Shown here: positions 1 through 9,737 of the stretch, in pieces | Numbering within the stretch: the first letter of the stretch is position 1 | Layout of the letters: every line of letters starts with the position of its first letter | Assembly: GCF_003056355.1 (NCBI RefSeq) | Contig: NZ_PYVW01000018.1 | Coordinates: forward strand, 40,162 to 104,161 | Source of the DNA: Devosia naphthalenivorans | Lineage (GTDB): Bacteria > Pseudomonadota > Alphaproteobacteria > Rhizobiales > Devosiaceae | Direction: 5' to 3' | Length of the DNA stretch: 64,000 bases | Made by a program: the position numbers and the translations under genes | The notes under the pieces: generated by a model | What the model saw: the letters and a program-made list of their open reading frames with translations, nothing else | Databases searched by the model: none | What the model was told of the DNA's origin: nothing

Positions 1-471
1 GATCAACAGGCCAAATCCGCCTGCCCCGATCACATAGCCCACCGTGCCCCAGGCGCGCACCGCCCCGAAATCGGTGCCGTTGCGGCGCGTCATGCGCACA
101 GTCGCGGCGTCGATGATGGGCGGGATGGTGCCGCCGGTCATGGTGCACAACGCCCAGATCAGCATGATGCCCCAGAACTCGTTGACGAAGAACAGCCCGA
201 TCGGGACAGCCGCCCCGATCAGGGCAATGATGATGATGACGCTGCGCCAGTCATTGGCACGGTCCGCCACCCGCCCGACCACCACGTTGAGCACCAGCAG
301 GCACAGCATCGGCACCGAATTGATGATGCCGATCTGATCGGCCGGCATGCCATGATCGCTAAGCCAGATGCCCAGAAACACCGAACTGATGGCGCCAGGC
401 AGGTAGACAGTGGAATGAAAGAGCGACGCGCGCAGTTCGGGCGAACCGAAACGCGAAAGAGCCGATGCCAT
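1..471 (-). CDS. MFS transporter, N-terminal part (runs off the window)
   Basis: The frame is open from an ATG at 471 to the window edge, giving the first 157 residues of a polytopic membrane protein. Alternating hydrophobic segments and short loops rich in Gly/Arg/Asp (for example the NVVVGRVADRAND loop between helices 2 and 3) fit a Major Facilitator Superfamily permease of the MFS_1-like/HcaT (sugar or phenylpropionate symporter) type. The substrate cannot be read from the fragment. It is a single gene here, with the next gene on the same strand ending at 604. The C-terminal half lies outside the window. Confidence 0.7.
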   Translation of the reverse strand, partial: MASALSRFGSPELRASLFHSTVYLPGAISSVFLGIWLSDHGMPADQIGIINSVPMLCLLVLNVVVGRVADRANDWRSVIIIIALIGAAVPIGLFFVNEFWGIMLIWALCTMTGGTIPPIIDAATVRMTRRNGTDFGAVRAWGTVGYVIGAGGFGLLI

Positions 472-603
472 GGAAAAACGAACTCCGGGCAAACCAGCGC
501 CCGAAAATGTTGGTGACTCCAATATCGGGTTAAGGCAAGCCGCAATCTGCGTCGATCAGGTCGCCCTCGCCGGCTTTTCGGCGGTCACCGCGACAAAGCG
601 CGC

Positions 604-1404
604 CTAACTCGCCGCCGCGCGACGTAGGCGGAACTTGCGTGGTTCGCCCACGATCATTTCGGTCCACTTGATGAGTTCGAACCCGCCTTCCGGCGTTTCC
701 ACGATTGCCGTGCAGGATTCAACCCAGTCGCCGGTGTTGATGTAGTGGATGCCCAGCCGGTCATGCATATCAGCGAAGTGGATGTGCCCGCAAATGACGC
801 CATCGACGCCCGACTGCTTGGCTTCATGCACCAGCGCTTCCTCGAAGCGGCCGATCACCGACACGGCGTTCTTCACCTTCTGCTTGGCCCAGGCGCTGAG
901 CGACCAATATTGCAGGCCAAGGCGCCGTCGCACCCAGTTGATGGCGATGTTGACGCGCAACGCGGCGTTATAGGCCCAGTCGCCCACATGGGCGAGCCAT
1001 TTGGCGTTCATCACCACCACGTCGAACTGGTCGCCATGAATCACGAGATAGGTCTTGCCCGTGGCCGTGGTGTGCACAGTCCGGTCTACAAACTCGATCT
1101 CGCCGAAATAGGTACCCAGATATTCGCGCAGGAACTCGTCGTGATTGCCGGGCAGGTAGACGATCCTGGTGCCGGCATTCGCCTTGTCGAGCAGGATCTG
1201 CACCAGCACATTGTATTCAGCGGGCCAGTGCCAGGATTTGGCAAGCCGCCATCCATCGACGATGTCACCAACGAGATAGATGGTTTCGGCATCATGCGCG
1301 CGCAGGAACTCGGTGAGCTGACCGACCCGTATCGGCTTCATGCCCAGATGCACATCCGAGATGAACATGGCACGGACCTGTCTGACTTCGCGGTCTTCCG
1401 CCAT
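604..1404 (-). CDS. UDP-2,3-diacylglucosamine diphosphatase-like metallophosphoesterase (LpxH/COG2908 family)
   Basis: A 266-residue calcineurin-like phosphoesterase. Metal-binding blocks are visible in order: SDVHLG (D17, H19), GDIVDGW (D47), GNHD (86-89), HGDQFD, and CGHIH near residue 205. This arrangement is that of LpxH-like enzymes, which cleave UDP-diacylglucosamine to lipid X in lipid A synthesis. Many alphaproteobacteria use LpxI for that step, so the true substrate is uncertain. The ATG at 1404 has an AGGAG about 10 bases upstream and places the first motif at residue 16. The longer frame to 1434 adds an Arg-rich leader that looks untranslated. Confidence 0.82.
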   Translation of the reverse strand: MAEDREVRQVRAMFISDVHLGMKPIRVGQLTEFLRAHDAETIYLVGDIVDGWRLAKSWHWPAEYNVLVQILLDKANAGTRIVYLPGNHDEFLREYLGTYFGEIEFVDRTVHTTATGKTYLVIHGDQFDVVVMNAKWLAHVGDWAYNAALRVNIAINWVRRRLGLQYWSLSAWAKQKVKNAVSVIGRFEEALVHEAKQSGVDGVICGHIHFADMHDRLGIHYINTGDWVESCTAIVETPEGGFELIKWTEMIVGEPRKFRLRRAAAS

Positions 1405-1519
1405 ACGGCAACGACTCCTGCTTCGTGGGCGCACTTTATCTGGGCTTATCCCGCGAGGGAACTGCCACAGCCCGGAAGATAAGGGAAGTGTTGCGACGCT
1501 GCGATAGTGGCGCAGGCAG

Positions 1520-2611
1520 CTAGCGAATCCGCGTCTTGAGCGCCACGATGCGTTCGTAGCTCTGCTCGATCCGCTTGGCGAAAGCCGGATCGGCGGCAGC
1601 TTCGGCCACCAGAATATCCAGGATTTCCCGCCCCAGGCTGGCGCGGTACTTGGCCGTATTGGAAAACAGCAGCACGTCCGAGCCGGCGCGGACGGCTTGC
1701 GTCACGGTCTGCTCCAGCGTGAAATGGTCGCGGATGGCGCCCATTTCCAGATCGTCCGTGATCACCACGCCGTTGTAGCCGAGTTCGTCCCGCAGCACGC
1801 CCGTGATCCATTGCGGCGAGAGCGATGATGGTGTCTGCGCATTCGCATCGGAATAGTCGGCATGGTAGAGATGGCCAACCATGACCATGTCGACATCGTC
1901 CGCTGCGATCAGGGCGCGGTACGGATCAAGCTCAGTCTCCTGCCAGGTCTCGGTGATGTCGACAAAACCCTCGTGGCTGTCCGCCGTGGATGAGCCGTGG
2001 CCGGGGAAATGCTTGAGAGCGGTCAGGATGCCGGCAGCGCGATGGGCCTTGATGAAGGCCTCGTCATAGGCTGCCACAATCGCTGGGTCGGCGCTGAACG
2101 AGCGTCCGTATTTGGCGATGATCGCGTTATTACCGTTGAGATTGACATCGGCTACGGGACCGAAATTGACGCTGAACCCCAACTCGGCAATACCCGATGC
2201 CATGGCGGCGTAAACCGCTTCCGCCTTTTCGGGAGAATTCTTGGCCGCAATGCTGGCCGCATTGGGGATTTCGGTGAAGCCCACTTCCTTGGTCAACCGC
2301 TCGACCGACCCGCCTTCCTGATCCACCGTGATGAAGGGCGGCAATTCGGGCGACGCTTCGCGGAACCCCGCATTCATCGCGGCAACGGCAGGCAGGCTTT
2401 TGACATTGGTCTTGAGCAGCATCACCCCGCCGATTTGCCCGGCGGCGATATCGGCGCGCAGGGCCTCCACCGAGGCGTCGTCGGCATCGTCGCCCTGGAA
2501 CCCGACAACGATCATCTGCCCCGCCATCTGCTCGAGCGTGGCCGCATGGACCACGGGAACGGCCAGTGCCAGCATCGGCAAGGCAAGGGCGAGGCGAAGG
2601 AGCGAGGTCAC
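1520..2611 (-). CDS. Glycoside hydrolase family 3 beta-N-acetylhexosaminidase, exported (NagZ-like)
   Basis: GH3 enzyme carrying the NagZ signature KHFPGHG followed by DSH in the mobile catalytic loop, and the Asp nucleophile in the ITDDLEMG block. NagZ removes GlcNAc from peptidoglycan muropeptides during cell-wall recycling. Starting at the GTG at 2611 gives a typical signal peptide (TSLLRLALALPMLALAVPVVHA), so this copy should be periplasmic, unlike the cytosolic E. coli NagZ. The upstream in-frame extension to an ATG at 2713 is Cys/Arg-rich, lacks a signal-like start and runs into the repeat region, so I reject it. Length is about 363 residues. It may instead act on chito-oligosaccharides. 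Confidence 0.85.
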   Translation of the reverse strand: MTSLLRLALALPMLALAVPVVHAATLEQMAGQMIVVGFQGDDADDASVEALRADIAAGQIGGVMLLKTNVKSLPAVAAMNAGFREASPELPPFITVDQEGGSVERLTKEVGFTEIPNAASIAAKNSPEKAEAVYAAMASGIAELGFSVNFGPVADVNLNGNNAIIAKYGRSFSADPAIVAAYDEAFIKAHRAAGILTALKHFPGHGSSTADSHEGFVDITETWQETELDPYRALIAADDVDMVMVGHLYHADYSDANAQTPSSLSPQWITGVLRDELGYNGVVITDDLEMGAIRDHFTLEQTVTQAVRAGSDVLLFSNTAKYRASLGREILDILVAEAAADPAFAKRIEQSYERIVALKTRIR

Positions 2612-2705
2612 GGCAAAGTCCGGGCGGAGGGAATCGTTGGGCGAGGTTGACCCTAAAAAGCAGGTGAAACAATGGCGGGTGTCGCGACAAGCGCGGTATT
2701 TCCGC

Positions 2706-2835
2706 CGCGTCACTCCGCCCCTACCACCGCGTTACTCCCGCCCCACCACCGCGTCATTTTTGCCCACCATCGGGCCATTTCCCGCCCCACCACCGCGTCA
2801 TTTCCACCCCTATCACCGCGTCATTCCCGCGAAAG
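2706..2835. repeat. Degenerate ~22-bp tandem repeat
   Basis: Five to six copies of a 21-23 bp unit of the form CGCGTCAYTCCCGCCCCACCAC start at 2706, 2728, 2750, 2771, 2794 and 2817. The last unit is the left edge of the palindromic element that follows, so the array looks like local amplification of the outer part of that element. Confidence 0.7.
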
Positions 2836-2895
2836 CGGGAACCTCACTTCTGGAATGAAACGGAAGATTCCCGCTTTCGCGGGAATGACGCGGTG
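2814..2895. repeat. Palindromic intergenic repeat (type 1), two perfect 28-bp arms
   Basis: Arms at 2814-2841 and 2868-2895 are exact reverse complements, separated by 26 bp. Each arm contains CGTCATTCCCGCGAAAGCGG. One further arm with the same sequence occurs at 9894-9921. The form resembles the dispersed, non-coding palindromic repeats common in alphaproteobacterial genomes. Transcribed, it would form a long hairpin between the hexosaminidase gene and acs. Confidence 0.85.
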
Positions 2896-2942
2896 GAAAG
2901 CGCACAGTAAACACACCCTTCCAAGGAAGTGATTACTGTCGC

Positions 2943-3075
2943 CGCTTGCCAGCGGCGCAATGCCGTCAAAAACGCCGTTCTGCCCTCGGGCCTGACCCGA
3001 GGGCCATTCCGAGAGCCCTTGCCGGAGCGGTGTGCTTGCGGAACGCGGCCCTCAGGTCAAGCCCGAGGGCAACAC
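2943..3075. repeat. Intergenic inverted repeat (type 2), copy A
   Basis: Contains two imperfect inverted arms around CCCTCGGGCCTGACCCGAGG (about 2980-3005) and its counterpart at 3046-3073. A matching element in opposite orientation lies at 9738-9876, including the flanking GTCAAAAACGCCG stretch. Together with the type 1 repeat it fills the 2612-3157 gene-free stretch. Confidence 0.8.
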
Positions 3076-3157
3076 CGTGAGCAGGATAGGGCAGCACGGT
3101 GAAACGGTGCCATGCCATATGCCATAGCCCGCAACCGGGAATGTAAAAACAATCCCC

Positions 3158-5101
3158 CTACCGGTTCTGCCGGTTCTCGATCAGGTCGTTGACCACAGCC
3201 GGATCAGCCAGCGTGGATGTATCCCCCAACGAGCCGAAGTCGTTCTCGGCGACCTTGCGCAGGATGCGGCGCATGATTTTTCCGGAGCGGGTCTTGGGCA
3301 GGCCGGGCGCCCACTGGATGTGGTCGGGCGTGGCAATCGGGCCGATTTCCCGGCGCACCCAGTTGCGCAGCTCGGTCTTGAGCGCGTCGTCGCTGGTTTC
3401 CCCCGCCATCAGGGTGACATAGCAATAAATGCCCTGCCCCTTCAGATCATGGGGGTAACCGACAACAGCGGCTTCCGACACCTTCGGATGGGCCACCAGG
3501 GCGCTTTCGACTTCGGCTGTGCCCAGGCGGTGCCCGGAAACATTGAGCACGTCATCGACGCGGCCCGTGATCCAGTAATAGCCGTCCTCGTCGCGCCGGC
3601 AGCCATCGCCGGTGAAGTAGTATCCCTTGTACTGGGCGAAATAGGTGTCGATGAACCGCTGGTGATCGCCATAGACCGAGCGCATCTGGCCCGGCCAGCT
3701 ATCGGCGATGGCCAGCACGCCCTCTGCCTTGGTCTGCTCCTGCAGCTTGCCTTCCGGCGACAGCACGACCGGCTGGACCCCGAAGAACGGCTTGGTCGCC
3801 GAGCCGGGCTTGGTCGCGATAGCGCCGGGGAATGGCGCGATCATGTGGCCGCCGGTTTCGGTCTGCCACCAGGCGTCGACGATTTCGCAGCGGCCCTTGC
3901 CGATATGCTCGTGGTACCAGCGCCAGGCTTCCGGATTGATCGGCTCGCCCACCGTGCCAAGGAGGCGCAGGCTGGGCATGTCGTATTTGTCGGCAAATTC
4001 GGAACCGGCCCCCATCAGCGCGCGGATGGCCGTGGGCGCGGTGTGGAAAATGTTGACCTTGTGCTTTTCCACCACCTGCCAGAAGCGGCTGGCATCGGGA
4101 TAGCTCGGCACGCCCTCGAACATCAGCGTCGTCGCGCCATTGGCCAGCGGCCCATAGACGATATAGGTGTGCCCGGTGACCCAGCCCACATCGGCCGTGC
4201 ACCAGAACACTTCGCCGTCCCGATAATCGAAGCTGAGTTCATGGGTGATCGCGCCCCACAGCAGATAGCCGCCAGTGGTGTGCAGCACGCCCTTGGGCTT
4301 TCCGGTGGAGCCGGAGGTATAGAGGATGAAAAGCGGGTCTTCCGCGCTCATCGGCTCGGGCGGGCAATCGGCATCCACGCTCGCTGCGGCATCGTCATGC
4401 CAGACGTCCCGGCCCTCGACCATGTTGACTGGATTGCCGGTGACCTTGACCACGATGACCCTGTCCACGCCATCGATCTTGGCGAGCGCATCATCGACGT
4501 TTTTCTTGAGCGCGATGGTCTTGCCGCCGCGACGGCCTTCATCGGCCGTGAGAATGATCCGGGAGCCGCAGTCGGTGACGCGGCCGGCGATCGAATCGGG
4601 AGAGAAGCCGCCAAAGATCACCGAGTGCACGGCGCCGATGCGGCTGCAGGCCAGCATGGCGACAGCGGTGTCGATAACCATGGGCATGTAGATGGTGACG
4701 CGGTCGCCCTTCTTGACGCCATTGGCCTTGAGCACATTGGCGAAGCGGCAGACGCGCTCGTGCAGTTCGCGATAGGTGACCTTGCCATCGGTGCCAGGGA
4801 TATCGCCTTCCCAGATGATGGCGGTCTGGTCGCCGCGCGTTTCCAGATGCCGGTCGATGCAGTTGTAGGAGACGTTCAGGACGCCGTCTTCGAACCACTT
4901 TATCGAGACGTCTGGATAGGCGAAGCTGGTGTTCTTGATCACCGTTGGAAACTTCATCCAGTCCAGACGCTTGGCCTCCTCGGCCCAGAATCCATCCGGA
5001 TCGCTGAGCGAGCGCGCATACATCTCGTCGTACTGTGCCGCGGTTACATGGGTGCGTGCGACTGCAGCCGCACTTGGCTGGAATACGAGCTGCTCGCTCA
5101 T
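3158..5101 (-). CDS. acsA: Acetyl-coenzyme A synthetase
   Basis: Full-length 647-residue AMP-forming acetate:CoA ligase. Visible features are the ACS N-terminal domain, the adenylation P-loop [11 protein letters not shown], the WWQTETGG motif that binds AMP and acetate, the [13 protein letters not shown] hinge, and the C-terminal [10 protein letters not shown], whose Lys is the conserved acetylation site in this family. It converts acetate, ATP and CoA to acetyl-CoA in the cytoplasm. The length and ATG at 5101 match the family. It is transcribed divergently from the small acetyltransferase gene at 5281. That protein is GNAT-like, and whether it acts on Acs is only a guess. Confidence 0.97.
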   Translation of the reverse strand: MSEQLVFQPSAAAVARTHVTAAQYDEMYARSLSDPDGFWAEEAKRLDWMKFPTVIKNTSFAYPDVSIKWFEDGVLNVSYNCIDRHLETRGDQTAIIWEGDIPGTDGKVTYRELHERVCRFANVLKANGVKKGDRVTIYMPMVIDTAVAMLACSRIGAVHSVIFGGFSPDSIAGRVTDCGSRIILTADEGRRGGKTIALKKNVDDALAKIDGVDRVIVVKVTGNPVNMVEGRDVWHDDAAASVDADCPPEPMSAEDPLFILYTSGSTGKPKGVLHTTGGYLLWGAITHELSFDYRDGEVFWCTADVGWVTGHTYIVYGPLANGATTLMFEGVPSYPDASRFWQVVEKHKVNIFHTAPTAIRALMGAGSEFADKYDMPSLRLLGTVGEPINPEAWRWYHEHIGKGRCEIVDAWWQTETGGHMIAPFPGAIATKPGSATKPFFGVQPVVLSPEGKLQEQTKAEGVLAIADSWPGQMRSVYGDHQRFIDTYFAQYKGYYFTGDGCRRDEDGYYWITGRVDDVLNVSGHRLGTAEVESALVAHPKVSEAAVVGYPHDLKGQGIYCYVTLMAGETSDDALKTELRNWVRREIGPIATPDHIQWAPGLPKTRSGKIMRRILRKVAENDFGSLGDTSTLADPAVVNDLIENRQNR

Positions 5102-5280
5102 AGATTTCCTCCCTTATCTCTCCCAACCTTCGTTCTAGTGACCACACGCGCGCCGGGCAAGCCCAATGCAGCCCAACTCACTGCAAGTCTCTGGCTAGAC
5201 GATATTAACTGCCGCAGCTGAGTCCGCTTCGGGCGTTGGACGCGGGGTGGTAACGTGTCTCCCCAGGATTGGAGACCGTC

Positions 5281-5895
5281 ATGACCGATGCCGCGATCGA
5301 ATCGTCCGACGCCAAGGCACCAGCCCAGGCGAAAAGCGCGACCATGCGCGGCGCCAGCTATGCCGAGATCGCCCTCGTGCATGGGCGGCTGCAGGAGGCG
5401 ATCGCCACCTCCCCGTTCTATAGCGAGGAGTTCAAGGCCTATGAGAGCGGCCGGCTGACGCCCGACTATCTGGCCAGCCTCATCGACGCGGACCCTTTCC
5501 ACGTCATGTTGCACCTGCGCGACGGCAAGGTTGGGGGCTTCATGATCTCGGGCCCCGAATTGGGCACGCTATGGCTCTACTGGTCCTATGTATTCCCCGA
5601 ATACCGCCGCTCGACGCTGGGCGTGCAGGGCATGCGCACCTTCCTCAAGCATTGGGACAATGGCCGCTTCCACAAGGTTGCAACCTATACCAAGCACGGC
5701 AATGAAGCGGCGGCGGCCATCATGCTCCGGCTGGGCTTCGCGCATACGGCAACGCTGGAACAGCACATCTTCGGCGAAGACTACCTGCTCTTCGAGCACA
5801 AGCTCGCCAAGGCCGAACCCGGCTATGACCGGGGCATCAAGGGCGGGTTCAGGCACAGATTGCTGCGCAGGCTGAAGCTGGCGATTAGACGGTAA
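5281..5895 (+). CDS. GNAT-like N-acetyltransferase
   Basis: A 204-residue protein with a GNAT-type core: the central strand [22 protein letters not shown] resembles the V-x-P-x-x-R-x-x-G/A acetyl-CoA-binding motif A, followed by a [13 protein letters not shown] helix typical of motif B. The substrate is unknown. The ATG at 5281 follows a TTGGAGA sequence and is preferred to the in-frame ATG at 5269. It faces away from acs across a 180-bp shared promoter region. Protein-lysine acetylation of Acs by a linked GNAT is known in other bacteria, but nothing in this sequence proves that role. Confidence 0.7.
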   Translation: MTDAAIESSDAKAPAQAKSATMRGASYAEIALVHGRLQEAIATSPFYSEEFKAYESGRLTPDYLASLIDADPFHVMLHLRDGKVGGFMISGPELGTLWLYWSYVFPEYRRSTLGVQGMRTFLKHWDNGRFHKVATYTKHGNEAAAAIMLRLGFAHTATLEQHIFGEDYLLFEHKLAKAEPGYDRGIKGGFRHRLLRRLKLAIRR

Positions 5896-5899
5896 ACCC

Positions 5900-7225
5900 C
5901 TACTCCGCCGGCACCGGCACCGCACGGCGGTTGCGGAACCAGGCCATGATGGAAACGTCCATCTTGGCGGTGCGCAGCGCGATCCACCACAGCCCGACCG
6001 ACCACATGGTGATGGCAATCAGCGCCGCAAAGGCCGCCCCCATGAGCCCGAAGGGCGGCACCAGCAGCCAGTTGAACACCAGGAGCGTGCCCAGCCCCAT
6101 GGCCACCGACGGCAGGCTGGCATTGGGCCGGTCATGGATGGACAGCACCAGCGATGCCGGCCCCATCACCGAGCGGACGACGAGCCCGAGGCACAACACC
6201 GCCAGCGGCGCAGCGCCCGCCGAAAAGGCCGGGCCAAACAGCGTCAGCGCAAACGGCCCGGCGATGGCCATGATGCCGAACAGCGCCACCGCGATCCCGC
6301 TTGCCACCAGATTGGCCTCGCCGATCTTGCGCTTGAAGGCGGCCCGGTCGGCATTGGCTTCGCTCTCGAACATATCGGGCACGGTGACCGCATAGACCGC
6401 CGCGACGCCGAACGAGACCAGCGAAAAAATGCGCGTGCACACCCCGAAGATCGCCAGATCCTCGCGGCTGAGCGTGTGGCTGAGCAGCAGCAGGTCGATG
6501 TCGAAGAAAAAATCCGTCGCCAGCGATATCATCACCCACGGCAAGGCGAAGCGCCACCAGCGGCGCGCTTCGAGCGGACGAACCGCCACATTATCGGGAA
6601 TGGCCTTGATGGAATTGACGGCAATGGCGAAATGCACAAGCGCCACGACGATATAGCCCAGCCCGATCGCCCACAGCATGAAGGAAAACCCCTCGACCGG
6701 CGCGAAAAACACCAGCCCCGCGAGGAAGGCCGCCGAGAACACCATGGGCCGAAAGATGGTATCAGCGAAAAAGCCCGCCATCGGGCGCTTGAGCCCGATC
6801 AGCACGGCGCCATTGACATAGATCACCGCCGTTGCGAAGGCGAGCAGCACCAGCGGCACGAAATGATGCGCCAGCACGCTGTCGCCCTGCCCGATCAGCC
6901 CCAGCAGCGGCAGGCCCAGCACCATCAGCGCCACCAGCGCCGCGACCACGTGACCATAGCTGCGCATCAGGAAGACGGTGAACTGCTTGCGCTCGCCCCG
7001 CGCGCGATATTCAGCGGCGAAATAGGTCCCCACCGTATGAAAACCCAGCGGCATCATCACGGAAACCAGGTTCACCGTGGCGATGACGATCAGATATTCG
7101 CCCAGCAGTTCCGCCCCCCACAGGCGGGCGATGAAGGCCTGGACCAGGAAAATGAGCCCCGCGCCCACCAGGCGTGCCGCGAAGATGATGGTTGATTGCG
7201 AAGCCAGGCGCCGCTGCAGGCTCAT
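5900..7225 (-). CDS. Polysaccharide/lipid flippase of the MOP (Wzx/MATE-like) superfamily
   Basis: A 441-residue membrane protein with about 12-14 hydrophobic segments and the N-terminal LVGAGLIFLVQAFIARLWG helix typical of Wzx/polysaccharide-export flippases. It probably moves a lipid-linked sugar or similar amphiphile across the inner membrane. The start at 7225 overlaps the stop of the upstream FemAB-like gene (ATGA type overlap at 7222-7225), so the two are translationally coupled and likely work in the same envelope pathway. The frame stays open upstream to 7519, but that part reads through the neighbour's coding sequence and is an artefact. Confidence 0.8.
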   Translation of the reverse strand: MSLQRRLASQSTIIFAARLVGAGLIFLVQAFIARLWGAELLGEYLIVIATVNLVSVMMPLGFHTVGTYFAAEYRARGERKQFTVFLMRSYGHVVAALVALMVLGLPLLGLIGQGDSVLAHHFVPLVLLAFATAVIYVNGAVLIGLKRPMAGFFADTIFRPMVFSAAFLAGLVFFAPVEGFSFMLWAIGLGYIVVALVHFAIAVNSIKAIPDNVAVRPLEARRWWRFALPWVMISLATDFFFDIDLLLLSHTLSREDLAIFGVCTRIFSLVSFGVAAVYAVTVPDMFESEANADRAAFKRKIGEANLVASGIAVALFGIMAIAGPFALTLFGPAFSAGAAPLAVLCLGLVVRSVMGPASLVLSIHDRPNASLPSVAMGLGTLLVFNWLLVPPFGLMGAAFAALIAITMWSVGLWWIALRTAKMDVSIMAWFRNRRAVPVPAE

Positions 7226-8400
7226 TCGCTGGCCTCGCCGGAAGTACGCGCTTGCGTCGGCCGCGCCTTGGGATTGCGCCACCCATCGACGATGCGGCGC
7301 AGATGATAGACCCCGTCGCGCGCGGCAAAGGCACCCGCCCCTGCCAGATAGGCCCAGGGCTTGCTGGCATAATTGGCAACCGGCGGCACCGGCTGGATCA
7401 CGCCCGCATCGCCGACCATGCCCTTCTTGAACTGGTGCAGCCCCTGGAAACCGTCGGTGCCGCCCAGATCGTACCAGCTGGCACTGGTGTGGTCGCGCAG
7501 CCAGCGGATAATGTGCCAATGCAGGAAATAGCCGGCGCGCAGTGGCAGCGCCTTGTCGTTGGTGGCGCCATAAAGATAGACGGCGCGGTCGCCCGCCTTG
7601 AAGATCAGGGCACCCGCGACCAGTTCGCCATCGTGCCGGACGAAGAACAGCTCGGGCCGCAGGCCGTCGTCCAGCGCCATCAGCGTCTCCACGGTTTCGT
7701 AGGCCGAGTGGTCGGGGAACTGCTTGCGATCGGTCATGGCGGCATAGAGCGTTTCAAATTCGCCCAGCCGCTCCGGCTCGGCATGCTCAAAGCTCAGCCC
7801 GGCCTTTTCGGATTTGTTGAGGTGGTAGCGCCATTTCTGGTGGAAGCTCTTGCGCTGGGCGGCGTCGTCCAGCCGCAGCGCCACGATATAGCGATTGGGG
7901 AACATCAGCTCGGAGCCGCGCCTGAAGCCGCGCGCCACCAGGCGCTGATAGGCGCCGTTGACCGGCGTGGTCGATGCGCGGGGCAGCACGGACAGCATCT
8001 GTCCCCGCTTGTCGGCATATTCGGCGATCAGCGCCTCGATCATGCCGGCATGGATCATGTCCGCGTCGGCCCGTCCGGCAAACCGCAGCATCGGACCCCA
8101 TTTGGAAACCGCGATGGTTCCGAGGCCAAGCGGCAGGCGCTGCACCATCATCAGCGAACCGCCAACGATCTCTCCGTTGGCAAGAAACAGCATCGGCTCC
8201 TGCACGACGCTGGGCCAGCGGCTGATGGCAAAGGCATGCAGCTGTTCCTGGCAGACTTCGTCGAAGTCGGCGATGGTAGCGTCCCATTCGGCGCCGCTGA
8301 CGATCCTGGTTTCCAGCACCGGAGCGGAAATCGCATCGGAGCGGGGCGCCTGGCGCGCTTCTGGCCCATCCTGGACCAGTCTATCGGCGATCACGGACAT
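7222..8400 (-). CDS. FemAB-like GNAT-fold acyl/aminoacyltransferase
   Basis: A 392-residue protein with the tandem-GNAT architecture of FemAB/FemX proteins. The C-terminal half carries LVAGALIFKAGDRAVYLYGATND and WYDLGGTDG, with an FKKGMVG ending, the signature seen in FemABX and exopolysaccharide-linked FemAB relatives. Such proteins transfer aminoacyl or acyl groups to peptidoglycan precursors or surface glycans. The ATG at 8400 is preceded by GGAAGG. The frame extends to 8487 but the extra 29 residues lack a ribosome site. It is the first gene of a two-gene operon with the flippase. The exact acceptor is not readable. Confidence 0.78.
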   Translation of the reverse strand: MSVIADRLVQDGPEARQAPRSDAISAPVLETRIVSGAEWDATIADFDEVCQEQLHAFAISRWPSVVQEPMLFLANGEIVGGSLMMVQRLPLGLGTIAVSKWGPMLRFAGRADADMIHAGMIEALIAEYADKRGQMLSVLPRASTTPVNGAYQRLVARGFRRGSELMFPNRYIVALRLDDAAQRKSFHQKWRYHLNKSEKAGLSFEHAEPERLGEFETLYAAMTDRKQFPDHSAYETVETLMALDDGLRPELFFVRHDGELVAGALIFKAGDRAVYLYGATNDKALPLRAGYFLHWHIIRWLRDHTSASWYDLGGTDGFQGLHQFKKGMVGDAGVIQPVPPVANYASKPWAYLAGAGAFAARDGVYHLRRIVDGWRNPKARPTQARTSGEASE

Positions 8401-8511
8401 CGAAGAAACCTTCCGCTCAAGTAATTCGAGCGGAAGGTAGCGAGTGGAGGTGATCAAATCCCTATTCCGATGCGGCAAATGCCGCAAAGTTCAGGGCGTG
8501 GTTAGCAAAGC

Positions 8512-9204
8512 TTAATGCGCTGTCGCAGGAGCGTGAGGCGAATACAGCAGCGGGATTTCCGGGATGGTGACGAATGCACCAAGTCCTTCCAGGGCCATGC
8601 GAATGGCTACAAACAGGATGATGACCAAGCCGACCCAGGCAATCCAGCGATGCTTGTGCAGCAGGCCGGCGATGAAGGTGGCGGCAACGCCCATCATCAC
8701 GACCGACAGTGCCAGACCGATGATCAGGGCTTCGAAGTGGTGCGCAGCAGCACCAGCCACAGCCAGCACGTTGTCCAGCGACATCGACACGTCGGCAATG
8801 ATGATCTGGATGACGGCCTGGCGCAGCGTCTTGCGCGGTGCCTTGCCGGCAACGGTGCCATCGGCGTTGGTGTCGGCGTTCTCGAGCGCTTCCTGCGCTT
8901 CGTGCTCATCGCCCTGGGAGACGGTGAGTTCGCGATACATCTTCCAGCAGACATAAAGCAGCAGCACGCCACCGGCGATCAGCAGGCCACCGCCGAGCGC
9001 GAGCAATTGCGTGGTGATGAGGGCAAAAAAGATGCGCAGGAGCGTCGCGGCAATGATGCCGATCAGGATGGCCTTGCGGCGCACGTCGTCTGCGAGGCCC
9101 GCAGCGGCCAGGCCGATCACGACGGCATTGTCGCCGGCGAGCACGAGGTCGATCAGGATGACCTGTACCAGCGAGCTCAGAAAACTCGGGTCGATGCCGA
9201 ACAT
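8512..9204 (-). CDS. TerC/YjbE-family integral membrane protein
   Basis: A 230-residue TerC-fold protein with the paired motifs LVLAGDNAVVIGLAA near the N-terminus and DVSMSLDNVLAVAGAA in the second half. The buried acidic residues in the two xxDNxxxI/V repeats are characteristic of this family. Members are implicated in metal-ion (notably Mn2+) export or loading of exoenzymes and in tellurite resistance; the function here is unproven. A short acidic cytoplasmic loop sits between the repeats. No clear manganese riboswitch could be recognised in the 230 bp upstream. Confidence 0.88.
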   Translation of the reverse strand: MFGIDPSFLSSLVQVILIDLVLAGDNAVVIGLAAAGLADDVRRKAILIGIIAATLLRIFFALITTQLLALGGGLLIAGGVLLLYVCWKMYRELTVSQGDEHEAQEALENADTNADGTVAGKAPRKTLRQAVIQIIIADVSMSLDNVLAVAGAAAHHFEALIIGLALSVVMMGVAATFIAGLLHKHRWIAWVGLVIILFVAIRMALEGLGAFVTIPEIPLLYSPHAPATAH

Positions 9205-9435
9205 GGAAATTCCTTGTTGGAGGGCAGAAAGGGTGTGTCAGCGCTATAGCGCCATGCTTCCCAACTGCAAAGCAGAACTGCGCCGCCTAGACTAAAATCC
9301 AACAAGATTCGGGTGATGCGGGCCCTGTCGACAGATTGATGACAGCTTGAGGCCTGGGCTGCCGGACCGCATTACGCAGGACACGGATGCCCGGCGCCAT
9401 GCCGAGCACAATCCACAAAAAAGGGAGAGGGACTT

Positions 9436-9511
9436 TGGTGGGCGAGCACGGATTCGAACCGTGGACCCGACGATTAAGAGTCGTCTGCTCTACCAGCTGA
9501 GCTACTCGCCC
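9436..9511 (-). tRNA. tRNA-Lys (anticodon CTT)
   Basis: Read on the minus strand, a complete 76-nt cloverleaf is present: acceptor stem GGGCGAG/CTCGCCC, D-arm with AGCTCAGCTGGTAGAGC, anticodon stem GACGA/TCGTC around loop CTCTTAA (anticodon CTT, lysine AAG), T-arm with GGTTCGAATCC, and an encoded 3' CCA. Confidence 0.97.
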
Positions 9512-9737
9512 CTACTGGAGCTTCCAAAGTGGCGCCTCTCTATCAAAGGGATTTTGCCATGTCCAGCGCTTGATGACACTTTCCTCACATCACCTGTTTG
9601 TAAGTCCACCAAACCCGCAGTGCTCCCTCATACGGCAGCAATTGCGGCTGGCGGCCACGCTGCCAAACCGGCACCATTCATAGCCGCCCTACTGCATGGG
9701 AGTGTTCACTTTGGCCGCATGGCACAGATTTATCCTA

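Noticed and set aside
2706..2835. CRISPR array
   Set aside because: Units are contiguous with no spacers of constant length, and no cas genes are present.
3320..5221. Long plus-strand open frame of 633 codons across acs
   Set aside because: It is antisense to a full-length, motif-complete acs gene, with His/Ala/Gly-rich composition typical of GC-rich shadow frames.
9205..9435. Manganese (yybP-ykoY) riboswitch upstream of TerC
   Set aside because: I looked for its conserved loops because TerC genes often carry it, but could not find them.
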